Of a stretch of DNA of 64,000 bases, positions 43,567 to 52,278 are shown piece by piece (positions within the stretch are counted from its first letter, which is position 1; each line of letters opens with the position of its first letter). The translations under genes were made by a program, and so were the position numbers. The notes under the pieces were generated by a model, which worked only from the letters and a program-made list of their open reading frames with translations, was not told the DNA's origin and made no database searches. The DNA lies in NCBI GenBank assembly GCA_028713675.1, contig JAQTNV010000002.1, positions 1-64,000 on the forward strand, in the 5' to 3' direction. This DNA is from a bacterium (GTDB lineage Bacteria; Desulfobacterota; JAPLJL01).

Positions 43567-44505
43567 TTAATCCCTGAACATATTCAGTTCCATTTCCTCC
43601 AGCTTCTCCGCCACCTCGGATTCGGTCTTACTGGCGTAGCGGAGGGTAGTCTGGAGGCTTCGGTGGCCAAGGGCGTCCCGGACGAGGAGGATGTCCTTGC
43701 TCCCGTTATAAAGCCTGGTAGCGAAGAGGTGTCGGAGGTCGTGGGCTGACTTCCCCTGGATGCCCGCCCGCTCCAGGTAAAATTTAACCGTATTGTGAAG
43801 CGCTCTCCTGCAGAGTGGCCGTTTCTTCTGTGATAAAAATAGATGTTCGACCCCGGGCATTTCTGGTCTAGACTCAAAGTAATCCTGGAGCGCCTTCCTG
43901 GCCGTCGAGTTTAAAAAGGCCTTCCGCGAATGCCCGCCCTTCCCCGACCTGACCAGCAAAACCCCTTTCCGAGAGCTGATCTCGAAATCTCCCATTCGGA
44001 TATCCGCCACCTCGCCGATCCGGAGACCCGCCTGGGCCATAAGCTGGATGGCGGCCCAGTCCCTTTTCCCCCGCTCGCTTTCCTGGTCCACCGCCCGGCA
44101 AAGCCTGATGAAATCGGTATGGTTCAAGACCTCCGGGGCCCTAGGAAAATCCACCCTAACCGGTCTGAGCACCGCGGAGGGATCCTTGCTGACCGCCCTT
44201 TCCCCCGCCAGGAAGGCACAGAACGCCTTGATAGAAGCCATTTTCCGGTTGAGGGTGATTGGATTGGCCTTGCTTTTCAGCAGGTCGAAGTAATGAATTA
44301 AATCGATTTCCTTGATTTCCCCATTCCTCTGGCCGATAACGAGGGTTTCCCGGTGCCATTGGAGGAAATTCCGGGTGTCCCGGGCGTACGCTTTTGTGGT
44401 GTTGGGGCTTCGGCCCTGGGATTGGAGGTATTCGGAGAATTTGGCGAGTTGGGAGTTCCAGTCTATTTCCTTGGATCTTTTCCTCGTGCGGGGTGTGGAT
44501 AACAT
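43567..44505 (-). CDS. Tyrosine recombinase/integrase
   Basis: 312 residues, XerC/D-like size. The N-terminal SAM-like core-binding domain (about 17-105: LAKFSEYLQSQGRSPNTTKAY...) is followed by a catalytic domain with all active residues: Arg162, Lys189, His255-x-x-Arg258, His281 and Tyr290. It should therefore be active. Its place at the right end of the element, with an interrupted tRNA at the left end, fits integration by site-specific recombination. The N-terminus (MLSTPRTRKRSKEID) is basic. Confidence 0.92.
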   Translation of the reverse strand: MLSTPRTRKRSKEIDWNSQLAKFSEYLQSQGRSPNTTKAYARDTRNFLQWHRETLVIGQRNGEIKEIDLIHYFDLLKSKANPITLNRKMASIKAFCAFLAGERAVSKDPSAVLRPVRVDFPRAPEVLNHTDFIRLCRAVDQESERGKRDWAAIQLMAQAGLRIGEVADIRMGDFEISSRKGVLLVRSGKGGHSRKAFLNSTARKALQDYFESRPEMPGVEHLFLSQKKRPLCRRALHNTVKFYLERAGIQGKSAHDLRHLFATRLYNGSKDILLVRDALGHRSLQTTLRYASKTESEVAEKLEEMELNMFRD

Positions 44506-44848
44506 TATCGGCAGTTATTGTTGGGGATAAAGGGCTGGTTTGGCCTCTGATTTCCCCTCGTTTTTGCCTGAAAACTGCACATAATGGTTCTTACCGGAAC
44601 TGACTATGGCTCCCCCCACCGTCGAAGTCAAGCCAGCCCGGCCTACCCCGCCCCAGACTCGAAAAACTCCCACCCTGAGGCCAAAACGGCGGTTCTACTA
44701 GCCCATTCCACATTCGTGGAAAAATCGACTTAATAAAGGTTTTTTCCGATTTTGCTAACCAAATTCATTTTGAGATAATGACTCCAGAGGGTGGAGATTA
44801 TTATTGAGACAAAAAATAAATTCTCATGAAATAAGGGGGTGTTAACAA
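44506..44848. other. Spacer at the right edge of the element
   Basis: 343 bp with no gene. It contains palindrome copy 4 (44706-44721) and GACTTAA (44727-44733), then AT-rich sequence and a GGGGG site before the next gene. No tRNA fragment was found. Confidence 0.5.
44706..44721. repeat. Element palindrome, copy 4
   Basis: TTCCACATTCGTGGAA; identical to copy 1 in inverted orientation, with both followed by AA to give 18 shared bases. It is taken as the right limit of the element. Confidence 0.75.
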
Positions 44849-45211
44849 ATGGGCAATGTAATTCTTTATGTCCTCGTCGGTTTGCTCGCCGGATTTTTCA
44901 GCGGTCTGATCGGTATTGGCGGGGGTGTTATCATCGTCCCGATCCTGGTTTTGCTTTTCGGCCTCACGCAACACCAGGCCCAGGGGACCACGCTGGCCCT
45001 GCTTGTGCCTCCAGTGGGTTTGCTTGCGGCCCTGACCTATTACAAGCAGGGATACGTTAACCTGGAAATGGCCACTTTTATCGCGGCGGGTTTTTTCCTC
45101 GGCGGTTTAGCGGGCGCCCGGGTCGCGGTCGGGCTTTCCAGCGCGGTCCTGGAGAAGGTTTTCGGGGTTGCGCTTCTTTTGATTTCAGTCAAGATGATTT
45201 TGGGCAAATGA
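44849..45211 (+). CDS. Half-size TauE/SafE family permease
   Basis: 120 residues and four likely membrane helices. The opening LYVLVGLLAGFFSGLIGIGGGVIIVPIL carries the family signature G-G-G-hhh-hP. Full-length members have two such repeats (about 250 residues), so this is one half and probably works as a dimer. Family members export sulfite, sulfoacetate or other organosulfur anions. It has GGGGGTGTTAACA before its ATG and is the first chromosomal gene right of the element. Confidence 0.82.
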   Translation: MGNVILYVLVGLLAGFFSGLIGIGGGVIIVPILVLLFGLTQHQAQGTTLALLVPPVGLLAALTYYKQGYVNLEMATFIAAGFFLGGLAGARVAVGLSSAVLEKVFGVALLLISVKMILGK

Positions 45212-45229
45212 TAAGATTTGTTTATAGTT

Positions 45230-45335
45230 TTTGCTTTGGAGCTTGGGATTTGGTCTTTCCTGCCCTGAATTATATATAAGGAAGCGAAGCGTAAGGTTTG
45301 GTCATTGGAATTTAGTCATTGGTCATTTACTCGTC
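45230..45335. repeat. AT-rich short-repeat array
   Basis: Spacer of TTGGAGCTTGGGATTTGG / TCATTGGAATTTAG-like units before lgt, the same family as 4741-4965 and 8448-8600. Confidence 0.5.
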
Positions 45336-45344
45336 ATTTAAAGT

Positions 45345-46133
45345 ATGTATCCGGTTCTCTTTGAAATCTGGGGATTGAAATTCCACACCTACGGGGTGGC
45401 GATGGCGACGGCTTTTATCGTTGCCATTTATTTCAGCTCCCGCCGGGCGCCGAAAGATGGGATAGACCCCAATCTGGTAGTTGACGCCGCCTTCTGGCTT
45501 TTTGTCGGTACCCTTCTGGGGGGACGGCTCGCCTTCATCATCGAGCATATCCGGGAATACCGGCAGTATCCCCTGGAAGCCCTGAAAATCTGGAAGGGCG
45601 GGCTGGTTTTCTACGGGGGATTTATCGGAGCGATCACCCTAGCCGGGATTTTTGTCTGGACCCGCAAGGTTTCCCTTTTCAAATACTTTGACTTGCTGAC
45701 CCCTTACGCGGGCCTGGGATACGCCATCCATCGGGCCGGTGGGTGCTTCATGGCGGGATGCTGTTATGGAAAACCCACCGATCTACCTTGGGGAGTGGCT
45801 TTCCACGATCACCGGTCTTTGATCCCTGACGAGTTGATGGGAATCAGGCTTCACCCGACCCAACTTTACGAAGCCCTGAACGGTTTGGTGCTTTTTACCC
45901 TGCTGCTTTTTCTGCGGAGCCGGAAGAAAGCCGACGGGGAATTAACCGCGCTTTTTTTCCTGATCTTCGCGGTCAACCGTTTTATCATTGAGTATTTCAG
46001 GGGAGAAAAAGGAAGGGAACTCTGGGGTTCCTTAACCTCAGTCCAGGTCGAGAGCTTTTTCCTGTTTGCTTTCGGCCTCGCGATTTTCCTGATCGCCAGG
46101 AGGAAACATGGAACTCAACCAGGCAATAAATGA
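45345..46133 (+). CDS. lgt: Prolipoprotein diacylglyceryl transferase
   Basis: A 262-residue inner-membrane enzyme that transfers diacylglycerol from phosphatidylglycerol to the lipobox cysteine of lipoproteins. Recognisable segments: LKFHTYGVAMATAF, the GGLVFYGGFIGA glycine run, the active-site region IHRAGGCFMAGCCYGKPTDLPWGV, LHPTQLYEAL and RFIIEYFRGE. About seven membrane helices. The ATG at 45345 lacks a good ribosome-binding site. Presence of lgt implies a lipoprotein-bearing envelope. Confidence 0.94.
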   Translation: MYPVLFEIWGLKFHTYGVAMATAFIVAIYFSSRRAPKDGIDPNLVVDAAFWLFVGTLLGGRLAFIIEHIREYRQYPLEALKIWKGGLVFYGGFIGAITLAGIFVWTRKVSLFKYFDLLTPYAGLGYAIHRAGGCFMAGCCYGKPTDLPWGVAFHDHRSLIPDELMGIRLHPTQLYEALNGLVLFTLLLFLRSRKKADGELTALFFLIFAVNRFIIEYFRGEKGRELWGSLTSVQVESFFLFAFGLAIFLIARRKHGTQPGNK

Positions 46134-46217
46134 GAGAAGAAGTATCCGGGATTAACAGAGCAATCAGTGAAATTTACCTTTTCCCCCTTCTGAGGGTTTA
46201 CCTTTTCCGACAAATGA

Positions 46218-46240
46218 ATGGGCTCAAGTTTTGAGCCCAT
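46218..46240. terminator. Bidirectional terminator hairpin
   Basis: ATGGGCTCAA (46218-46227) / TTGAGCCCAT (46231-46240) with a 3-base loop, between converging lgt and the membrane methyltransferase gene; TTTGTT follows on the plus strand. Confidence 0.65.
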
Positions 46241-46267
46241 TTGTTACCTTAATCAGCAATATATTTT

Positions 46268-47551
46268 TCAAATGGCTGGCGTGGGAACATCATTCCAGGC
46301 CGTGGCGTTGCCGACCTTGGTAATTTTAACGATCTCTCCGGTGCGGGAGTTAATGTCAATCGATTCAATCGGTATCCGGACCGAATCAAAGGCCAACAGC
46401 TGGCTTCCCGAAACGTGTTTCCGGGAACTGTTATCCACCTCCACGAGAATAACTCGCCGGTAAGGGCAGTTATTACAGTCGAGTTTCTCATCGTTAATCC
46501 CCAGTGGGCAATGGTGCCGGCGCGCAATTGCGGGATCCACACCATGCATTTTCGCCATCTGCGCGGAAGGCGGCCTCCGTAAATGCACAAAGGGATGAAG
46601 CACCCAGTCCGTGATCATAGCGAAGGTATGGTGGTGATGATATAAATGCGAACTAACGCCCGTATCGGCGATCATCCCCTGCATGATGTAATCCGGAATC
46701 ATTACATACCCCAAGTAGTCTTTATCCGGCTGCAGATAGCCGGTCTGGCCGACAGCTGAACCCTGGAAGATTCCATTTAAGATGGTTGTACTCAAAATCG
46801 TGTCTTCCGGCAGAATCGGGATGAGCGTTATATTGCCCTGCGACGCGAAAGGAAGCGAATGCAGAGTCACGGCGCGGAACGCAAAACCGGTTCCGATAAC
46901 GACGAACACGATCAAGATCGGGGGCAGCATCCTGCTGGTCAACGGTTTGGGCAGTAATCTTCCGAAGAAGGAAAAAAACTTTTCCAGCGCCATGGGAAAG
47001 AAACGACCAGTGTTCCGGGTGTACCTTTCGTAAGCGTCTCCGAACTTAAGCCGCATCCGCGCTTCTTCATCCCTGGCCAGGTAGGAGTAAATGATGAACA
47101 TAACCGCGAGGGAAGCCAGAACGATGAAACGCGGCCACAAAATGCTCATGCCTACGCCCCAAATACCGAGGGCGAGATATTGGGGGTGGCGAATAAACCG
47201 GTATATTCCGTTAGTCGCTACACCGGACTTCAAAATCTTGCCGAGGTAAACTTGCAAAGCGCAGATGATAAAAGCCGCCATCCCCACGATGAAAAGCACT
47301 GAGCCCAGAACGCGCACCGATTTGAGAAACAAAGTCGGCGGTAAAATCATGTGGGGCAGAAAGAACCCGGTCAGCCAGCGGGTGGCGGCATACTGATCAA
47401 GCCAGTTAAACACCGGGTTGAACACGGAATAAAAGAAGAAAGCAAAAGGACTGATCATAATCATGACCTCCAGGGCCACGATGAGAAAAAGAATGATTCC
47501 TCCCTGCGCGGCTACTTGCGTAACCGATTCCCTGGGATTTCTGATTTTCAT
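46268..47551 (-). CDS. Isoprenylcysteine methyltransferase-like membrane protein with extra C-terminal domain
   Basis: 427 residues. The first 190 have four or five membrane helices and the ICMT/NnrU-type motif GIYRFIRHPQYLALGIWGVG...RDEEARMRLKFGDAYERYTRNTGRFFP that binds S-adenosylmethionine. A further helix leads to a soluble C-terminal domain of about 200 residues with HLYHHHHTF, CPLGINDEKLDCNNCPYR and a C-terminal IDINSRTGEIVKITKVG strand, which looks metal-binding. The added domain is unusual for the family. The start overlaps the stop of the preceding gene by 4 bases. Confidence 0.72.
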   Translation of the reverse strand: MKIRNPRESVTQVAAQGGIILFLIVALEVMIMISPFAFFFYSVFNPVFNWLDQYAATRWLTGFFLPHMILPPTLFLKSVRVLGSVLFIVGMAAFIICALQVYLGKILKSGVATNGIYRFIRHPQYLALGIWGVGMSILWPRFIVLASLAVMFIIYSYLARDEEARMRLKFGDAYERYTRNTGRFFPMALEKFFSFFGRLLPKPLTSRMLPPILIVFVVIGTGFAFRAVTLHSLPFASQGNITLIPILPEDTILSTTILNGIFQGSAVGQTGYLQPDKDYLGYVMIPDYIMQGMIADTGVSSHLYHHHHTFAMITDWVLHPFVHLRRPPSAQMAKMHGVDPAIARRHHCPLGINDEKLDCNNCPYRRVILVEVDNSSRKHVSGSQLLAFDSVRIPIESIDINSRTGEIVKITKVGNATAWNDVPTPAI

Positions 47552-48282
47552 GTTTTAACCCCCGAATCGCGTAGTACGGAAAAATATTGATCGCGAGGAA
47601 GGCCGGTGGTTACCACCGCCCCTGGGCAAAGCACGACCAGCTTTTCGTCGAACTGATCCCCCAGCAGCCCGAAAAGTTCCACGCAGGCGGAGCAGACCTG
47701 AAGTGTCGAGCCGATTGAATATGGAATAATTCCGCATCCCCGTTCGAGAAAAAATCGGGGTTCGATAAAATTGGCATGATTGGCGCAATGACCCGGAAAT
47801 GCTGATTCGAATCTCTCCTCCGCTTCTTCCGGGCTGGCCAGTCCGAGCTTTAATAGCCCCTGCCGGAAAAGCCGGAATTGCTCCCGGTCGAAGTCATCTA
47901 TCGTATTCCATCCTTGAGGTTCTTGCTCCCGGTAAGCGGGCAATCCGGCCAGGGCTTGAATCTCTTCGGGTCCGGGCCGGCGGGGGAGTTTGAAATCAGT
48001 CGGGACTATTTTTACCCCCGGCCGTCCTTCCAGAGGGGAATTAGTTACCACCAGGATCTCCCCGTTATGTTCCGAGGCCCGGTACCAAGAGCCCTGCCGG
48101 CGACAGTTTTTATTCCAGACTTCGGGAGGCGCGATTCCGCCTTCTCTCTTCGGATGAAGAAGTTCGCAGATCATCTGCCTGGCCCGGTAAGACCGCCCTG
48201 CCCCCGATTTCAAGCGGGGCTCAATCTCGGAAAGCTCTTCCGGTTTGATGAAATAAGCGTATCGGCAGTAGTTTTCCAACAT
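47548..48282 (-). CDS. Conserved-looking hypothetical protein with Cys/His motifs
   Basis: 244 residues, soluble; I do not recognise the family. Notable are HCANHANFIEPRFFLERGCG and TLQVCSACVELFGLLG in the C-terminal half, which could bind a metal. It is translationally coupled (4-base overlap) to the membrane methyltransferase downstream and follows trmO by 11 bases, so these three genes likely form an operon. Confidence 0.6.
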   Translation of the reverse strand: MLENYCRYAYFIKPEELSEIEPRLKSGAGRSYRARQMICELLHPKREGGIAPPEVWNKNCRRQGSWYRASEHNGEILVVTNSPLEGRPGVKIVPTDFKLPRRPGPEEIQALAGLPAYREQEPQGWNTIDDFDREQFRLFRQGLLKLGLASPEEAEERFESAFPGHCANHANFIEPRFFLERGCGIIPYSIGSTLQVCSACVELFGLLGDQFDEKLVVLCPGAVVTTGLPRDQYFSVLRDSGVKT

Positions 48283-48293
48283 CTTTTAAATCC

Positions 48294-48785
48294 TCACTTT
48301 CCTTTATATCCGCGCCTGCCTCGCCGCTGGGCGGTTTCTTCGTCTACCTCATCCATCCAGCCGTTGCGGGTCGTTTCGATACGGTCGAACCTAGCTAAGT
48401 AGGGTTTGATGTCCAGGAGCGGCGTGCCGTTCAGAATATCCACCCCGTCGAAATGCAGCACATTGCCTTCGCGCCGGAGCAACTTAACGATGCTCAATCC
48501 GATGGTGTTGGGGCGCAAGGGCGAACGGGTCGCGAATACCCCCCGCTCAATGTCTTGGAGAAACGGTTTTACTAATAGCCTCGCTGGCCCAGCCCAGTGA
48601 AAATGATAGATTAAATAAATATGTGAGAAACCATCCAAGTCCTGCAGACCTTCCGTGAACTCCGGAAAAACCTCCGCCCGCCCCAGGCAACCCTCTGCAT
48701 ATGCCGGCTGGATGGGGGTTTTCCCCGTGCCGGTATGTTTACTGCTGATGATCCCGATGGGCCGAAAGACAACAATTTTGCTCAT
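48294..48785 (-). CDS. trmO: tRNA (N6-threonylcarbamoyladenosine37-N6)-methyltransferase TrmO (TsaA family)
   Basis: About 163 residues from the ATG at 48785. The TsaA/YaeB fold is shown by PIGIISSKHTG, FPEFTEGLQDLDGFSHIYLIYHFHW, ATRSPLRPNTIGLSIVKLL and GVDILNGTPLLDIKPYLARFD. TrmO uses S-adenosylmethionine to methylate t6A37 in certain tRNAs. The C-terminal tail (RRGRRGYKGK) is basic. The same family sometimes serves metal or siderophore pathways, so the tRNA role is probable, not certain. Confidence 0.85.
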   Translation of the reverse strand: MSKIVVFRPIGIISSKHTGTGKTPIQPAYAEGCLGRAEVFPEFTEGLQDLDGFSHIYLIYHFHWAGPARLLVKPFLQDIERGVFATRSPLRPNTIGLSIVKLLRREGNVLHFDGVDILNGTPLLDIKPYLARFDRIETTRNGWMDEVDEETAQRRGRRGYKGK

Positions 48786-48830
48786 TTCCAATGCATTCCT
48801 CTATTCGTGGCCCGCCTCACCCTGTATAGA

Positions 48831-49346
48831 TTATTCCTCGAGTGTGAATCTCCAAGCGCAAAAGTAATCACGTTTGGCATTGTCTGGGGGACAGGCGATG
48901 CATTCGCATTTTATTCTTGGATCAATGGCTTTTGCGAATTCCGCATATTCGACAACCCCTACGGACTTGCAGGGAAAATCGGGCAGGTTCTTCCTCCGGC
49001 GGGCCGATTGCACGCGACAATCCACCATTTTGAAAACGAATGATCCCGGAAGTTCATCGGTGATTTCCTGCTCGTTCAGCAGGGCATACATGCGAAGCCC
49101 AAGAGCTTTCTTCAGAGCTTCAATCCCTCCGCCCGCGGGCAGTTTGTGACGCTGCATGATCCGGCGGGCCTCGACGGGCGCGAATCCCCGCCAGGCCTCG
49201 CGGTCCAGGAAAATGGCCTCCTCCAATCCGTGTTTTTTTTCGGCGGCTAGAAACCACGTGCCGTCATGTGCCAGCCAATTGGCGGCAAAATCGCCCAGGA
49301 TATCGAAGAGCATTTCACGGCTCAGATTTTTGAATGATTCGCTCAT
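48831..49346 (-). CDS. DUF6125 family protein
   Basis: 171 residues. The pattern LSREMLFDILGDFAANWLAHDGTWFLA, FAPVEARRIM, then MVDCRVQSARRRKNLPDFPCKSVG and IDPRIKCECIACPPD...YFCAWRF matches what I recall of DUF6125 proteins, which are common in anaerobes and carry a conserved set of cysteines. Function unknown; a small-molecule hydrolase or methyltransferase accessory has been suggested for relatives. It has GGAG before the ATG. Confidence 0.7.
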   Translation of the reverse strand: MSESFKNLSREMLFDILGDFAANWLAHDGTWFLAAEKKHGLEEAIFLDREAWRGFAPVEARRIMQRHKLPAGGGIEALKKALGLRMYALLNEQEITDELPGSFVFKMVDCRVQSARRRKNLPDFPCKSVGVVEYAEFAKAIDPRIKCECIACPPDNAKRDYFCAWRFTLEE

Positions 49347-49356
49347 AGGATCTCCT

Positions 49357-50907
49357 TTACTGACGCAACCAGTCCAAACCGAATAGATATTTTATTTTCC
49401 TGGAAAGATGGAACAGATATTCATCCCTTCTCCGGAGATGGATCAGCTCGAACCCATCCTTGGGATCGGGAAAGGCGTCCTTTCGGGTGATTTTGAGAAT
49501 CCGCAACCGGCGAAAAAACAAAGTAAAATCAAAAGCCGGGAAAAACCGGTAGAGCTTGTGCCTGATGATGAACCGGGTGAACCAGAGGGGGAAATAGTTA
49601 TAGACCCTGGCCAAAATCTGGTATCTCTCCAGGAGACGCCGGTGGACCTCAGACCTGATCACATTGGTTTCCGAAAACGGGGAAGCCTGGAATTTCTCGG
49701 CATCGCGCTCATCGATGGCTCCCCGTTCTTTCCCCATCTGGACCATGTCGTGGCCGGCGAAATAAAGGAGCCAGTAGGTGTTGATGTATCCGCCTGGGTT
49801 CTCCGCGTAGAACTTGACCATGTCGACCAGGTCCTCCACGGAGTCGCCCGGAATCCCCACTAGGTTATCGATAAAAAACTGGATCCCGCTCTCCCGGATC
49901 AGCCGGATCACACGGGCAACCTGCTCATTGGTGTAGTATCTACGGAGCATTTCCCGGCGGGTTCGGGGATTGATGGACTGCATCCCGAACTGGATCTCCC
50001 CACAGTTGGATTCCTTCAGGTAGCGGATGGTGTTTTCATTGATGGACTCGGGATTGACGAAGCACTTGTAGGAAACCCCGATCTCCCGTTTGTACTCTCC
50101 CTGAAACTCTTTCAACCACTGTTCATTCTCCGCCAGGTCATCATCGTTGAACCTGATCAGTTTGTAATTATATTTTTCCTTGGCTTCCTTCAGCTCCCGG
50201 ATCAGGTTGCCGACGCTCCTTCTCCGGAGGTAAGCGGGATTCATAAAATCCTCTCCGAAATACAGCTTGCGCCGGAAGCTGTTGCTGCAGTAGGAGCAGG
50301 CGTTTTTGCAGCCCCTTCTCCCCAGAGCCATAATCCCGATGTCAAAAGGCCGTCCCACCCTACGGAACAGATCCCGGTCGGGAAAGGGCAGGGAATCCAG
50401 ATCCTGGATCAGGGGGCGGACGGGATTTGAAACGATCTCCCCCCCCCTCTTCGACCAGATATTCCTGATGGAATGATCCCGTTTCCTGTCCTTGAGACTC
50501 TCCACCAGATCGAGGAGAGCGTATTCCCCTTCCCCCACCACCACGTAATCGACGAAATCGTTCCGCAGGACCTGGTCGGGGATCACGGTCGGGTGAATGT
50601 TCCCGAAGACGATTGGGACGTTCATCCACCCCTTGATCATCTTGGCGGTCTCGCAGGCCCAGAGATAATCCGCGCTTACCACCGAGAAGGCGACCAGGTC
50701 CGGATCATAGTCTTTCAATTGACGTTGAAAATCCTTCCGCTGGTCGAACCAGTGGGCTAATGATTTGCTGGTGGGAAGACCTTCGTCCCGGGCAAATAGG
50801 CGGGGGTCGTAAAGCAGGCGGGTTTCGTGCCCGGCGGCCTTGAGCACCGCGGACAGGTATTCGATCCCCGGACTCTCGTAAGTGCAATAAACGAAAACTA
50901 TGTTCAT
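49357..50907 (-). CDS. B12-binding domain radical SAM protein
   Basis: 516 residues. The N-terminal 140 form a cobalamin-binding Rossmann domain (VFVYCTYESPGIEYLSAVLKAAGHETRLLYD, VVGEGEYAL). The radical SAM core follows with the 4Fe-4S motif CKNACSYCSN (CX3CX2C) near residue 200 and later strands (CGEIQFGMQSINPRTRREMLRRYY; FIDNLVGIPGDSVEDL). Many members methylate unreactive carbons or modify lipids and antibiotics. The basic, aromatic C-terminus suggests membrane association. Substrate unknown. Confidence 0.88.
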   Translation of the reverse strand: MNIVFVYCTYESPGIEYLSAVLKAAGHETRLLYDPRLFARDEGLPTSKSLAHWFDQRKDFQRQLKDYDPDLVAFSVVSADYLWACETAKMIKGWMNVPIVFGNIHPTVIPDQVLRNDFVDYVVVGEGEYALLDLVESLKDRKRDHSIRNIWSKRGGEIVSNPVRPLIQDLDSLPFPDRDLFRRVGRPFDIGIMALGRRGCKNACSYCSNSFRRKLYFGEDFMNPAYLRRRSVGNLIRELKEAKEKYNYKLIRFNDDDLAENEQWLKEFQGEYKREIGVSYKCFVNPESINENTIRYLKESNCGEIQFGMQSINPRTRREMLRRYYTNEQVARVIRLIRESGIQFFIDNLVGIPGDSVEDLVDMVKFYAENPGGYINTYWLLYFAGHDMVQMGKERGAIDERDAEKFQASPFSETNVIRSEVHRRLLERYQILARVYNYFPLWFTRFIIRHKLYRFFPAFDFTLFFRRLRILKITRKDAFPDPKDGFELIHLRRRDEYLFHLSRKIKYLFGLDWLRQ

Positions 50908-50958
50908 TTCAATCTCTCGACGGCCGGAGTTTTCCCGCTCTCAAATCTTTTTCTTCGG

Positions 50959-51792
50959 CTATAACTGAAAAACCGAACCACTGTTCCCCGGCATCATCAG
51001 GTCTCCCGCCCGGCGGTGAAGCTCGGCCGTGGCCCGGAAACCGGTACAGTGGGATGGGGCCAACACCACCACCCCCATCTCCCGCAGGGCCACTACGGTT
51101 TTTTCCATTCTTTCCTCAAAGGCAAAAAGCAGGTGGGTTCCACCGATCAAACTATGGATTTTGTTCGCCCCGGTAATTTTTTGAACATACTTCAAGGTGT
51201 TAACTATCCCGGCATGGGCACACCCGGTCAGGACCGTGATGCCATTTTCCCCCCTGAGAATCACGGCCTGATCTTCCGGGATCGAATCGGGAACTTTTTC
51301 CCCTTCTTTCTCCACCATCAGCATCGGCTCCACTGATTCAAAATCGGTGATCCGGGGAATGGGCCCGGTGAGAATAATCTCGGGATGAATTTCTATCGGC
51401 TTCTCCAGGATCCTGAAGTCAGCTCCTTTTTCCTCCAGTTTCGTTTGGGGTTCGGGCATACCGATCCACCGCTCTTCTCCCCCGGGGACTAGGGCATATT
51501 TCGGAGCGAAGGCCCCGGCTCCCAGGTAAACCGGCACCCGACCGGTTTTGGGCAACACTTGCGGCAGCCCGCCGGTGTGATCGTAGTGGCCATGGGAGAG
51601 CGCAACGGCGTTGATCCCGGAAAGATTTATCCCGAGAGCCTCAACATTATGCAGAATTGCATTTCCCAGTCCGGTGTCGAAAAGCAGGCGGTAACCGTCG
51701 GTTTCCACCAGGGCGGAGAATCCGTGCTCCCCGAGAAGCAAAGTGGCCTGACCGGCGCAGTTCTCAACCAGAATAGTTATCTTAGGCGGCAT
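50959..51792 (-). CDS. MBL-fold metallo-hydrolase
   Basis: About 277 residues from the ATG at 51792, preceded by AAAGGAGC. The metal motif LSHGHYDHTGG (HxHxDH) and later histidines (TGCAHAGIVNTLKYV; IGGTHLLF; APSHCTG) are intact. It resembles the group annotated as dihydropterin-ribofuranosylaminobenzene-phosphate synthase-like, but the true substrate is unknown. Confidence 0.85.
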   Translation of the reverse strand: MPPKITILVENCAGQATLLLGEHGFSALVETDGYRLLFDTGLGNAILHNVEALGINLSGINAVALSHGHYDHTGGLPQVLPKTGRVPVYLGAGAFAPKYALVPGGEERWIGMPEPQTKLEEKGADFRILEKPIEIHPEIILTGPIPRITDFESVEPMLMVEKEGEKVPDSIPEDQAVILRGENGITVLTGCAHAGIVNTLKYVQKITGANKIHSLIGGTHLLFAFEERMEKTVVALREMGVVVLAPSHCTGFRATAELHRRAGDLMMPGNSGSVFQL

Positions 51793-51864
51793 TGTTGCTC
51801 CTTTCTTTGAAATGGACCTCAAAAACCTTGATCAGGATTATGATCTTTATGCCCGCGGACGTCA

Positions 51865-52272
51865 TTAAAGCACCCGGCGTTGTACGAATTTGGCCTCCGC
51901 CCAAGCCATGACATACTCATCAACCGTGATCTCGGCTCTGAGGTGATACAATGGCGGACAGGAAAACAACACCCAGGCTCGTATTTCCATTGAAGCCTCG
52001 CACGCGACAGGCTGGACAAACCTAACGTGTAAGTCTCCAGTGATCGCCTGAATTCCTTGATGGAAGAGGCAGTGCGTCATTGCCGCGTCCAACAATGCGG
52101 CGATGACTCCTCCGTGAATGATGCCATCATACCCCTGAAGTTCAGCTCCTGCCTTGAATCGCGTCTTGACGATGCCGTTTCCTTCAGCATGGAAGGACAG
52201 ATTCAGTGATCTTGGGTTCCGGTCTCCGCAAAACAGGCATTGCGAGTGACCATTGTTGGCACTAATAATCAT
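51865..52272 (-). CDS. PaaI-type hotdog thioesterase
   Basis: 135 residues. GYDGIIHGGVIAALLDAAMTHCLF is the hotdog-fold helix with the HGG motif of acyl-CoA thioesterases; an N-terminal CLFCGDRNPRSLNLSF with two cysteines is typical of a common subgroup. It probably hydrolyses an acyl-CoA. The gene lies 6 bp after the epimerase-like gene on the same strand. Confidence 0.83.
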   Translation of the reverse strand: MIISANNGHSQCLFCGDRNPRSLNLSFHAEGNGIVKTRFKAGAELQGYDGIIHGGVIAALLDAAMTHCLFHQGIQAITGDLHVRFVQPVACEASMEIRAWVLFSCPPLYHLRAEITVDEYVMAWAEAKFVQRRVL

Positions 52273-52278
52273 ATTTGA

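Larger units (their letters stand above)
28690..44721. mobile_element. Integrative element with terminase, integrase and defence genes
   Basis: The left edge is the point where tRNA-Leu sequence stops. The right edge is set at the outermost copy of the element-specific palindrome, just beyond the integrase gene. Contents: terS, terL, several small phage-like genes, AbiE, a possible nuclease, a five-gene operon of novel type, and a tyrosine recombinase. There are no portal, capsid, tail or replication genes, so it is either a satellite-like element or a decayed prophage that gathered defence genes. A GACTTAA heptamer at both ends (28681-28687 and 44727-44733) is the only direct repeat I could see, so the right boundary is uncertain. 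Confidence 0.55.

Noticed and set aside
28890-44721. The outer identical palindromes as transposon terminal inverted repeats
   Set aside because: They are internally palindromic, two more copies lie inside, no transposase is present, and no target duplication flanks them.
28681-44733. GACTTAA at both ends as a proven att core
   Set aside because: Seven bases is too short to be significant, the heptamer is followed by different sequence, and the right copy is not joined to a tRNA 3' half.
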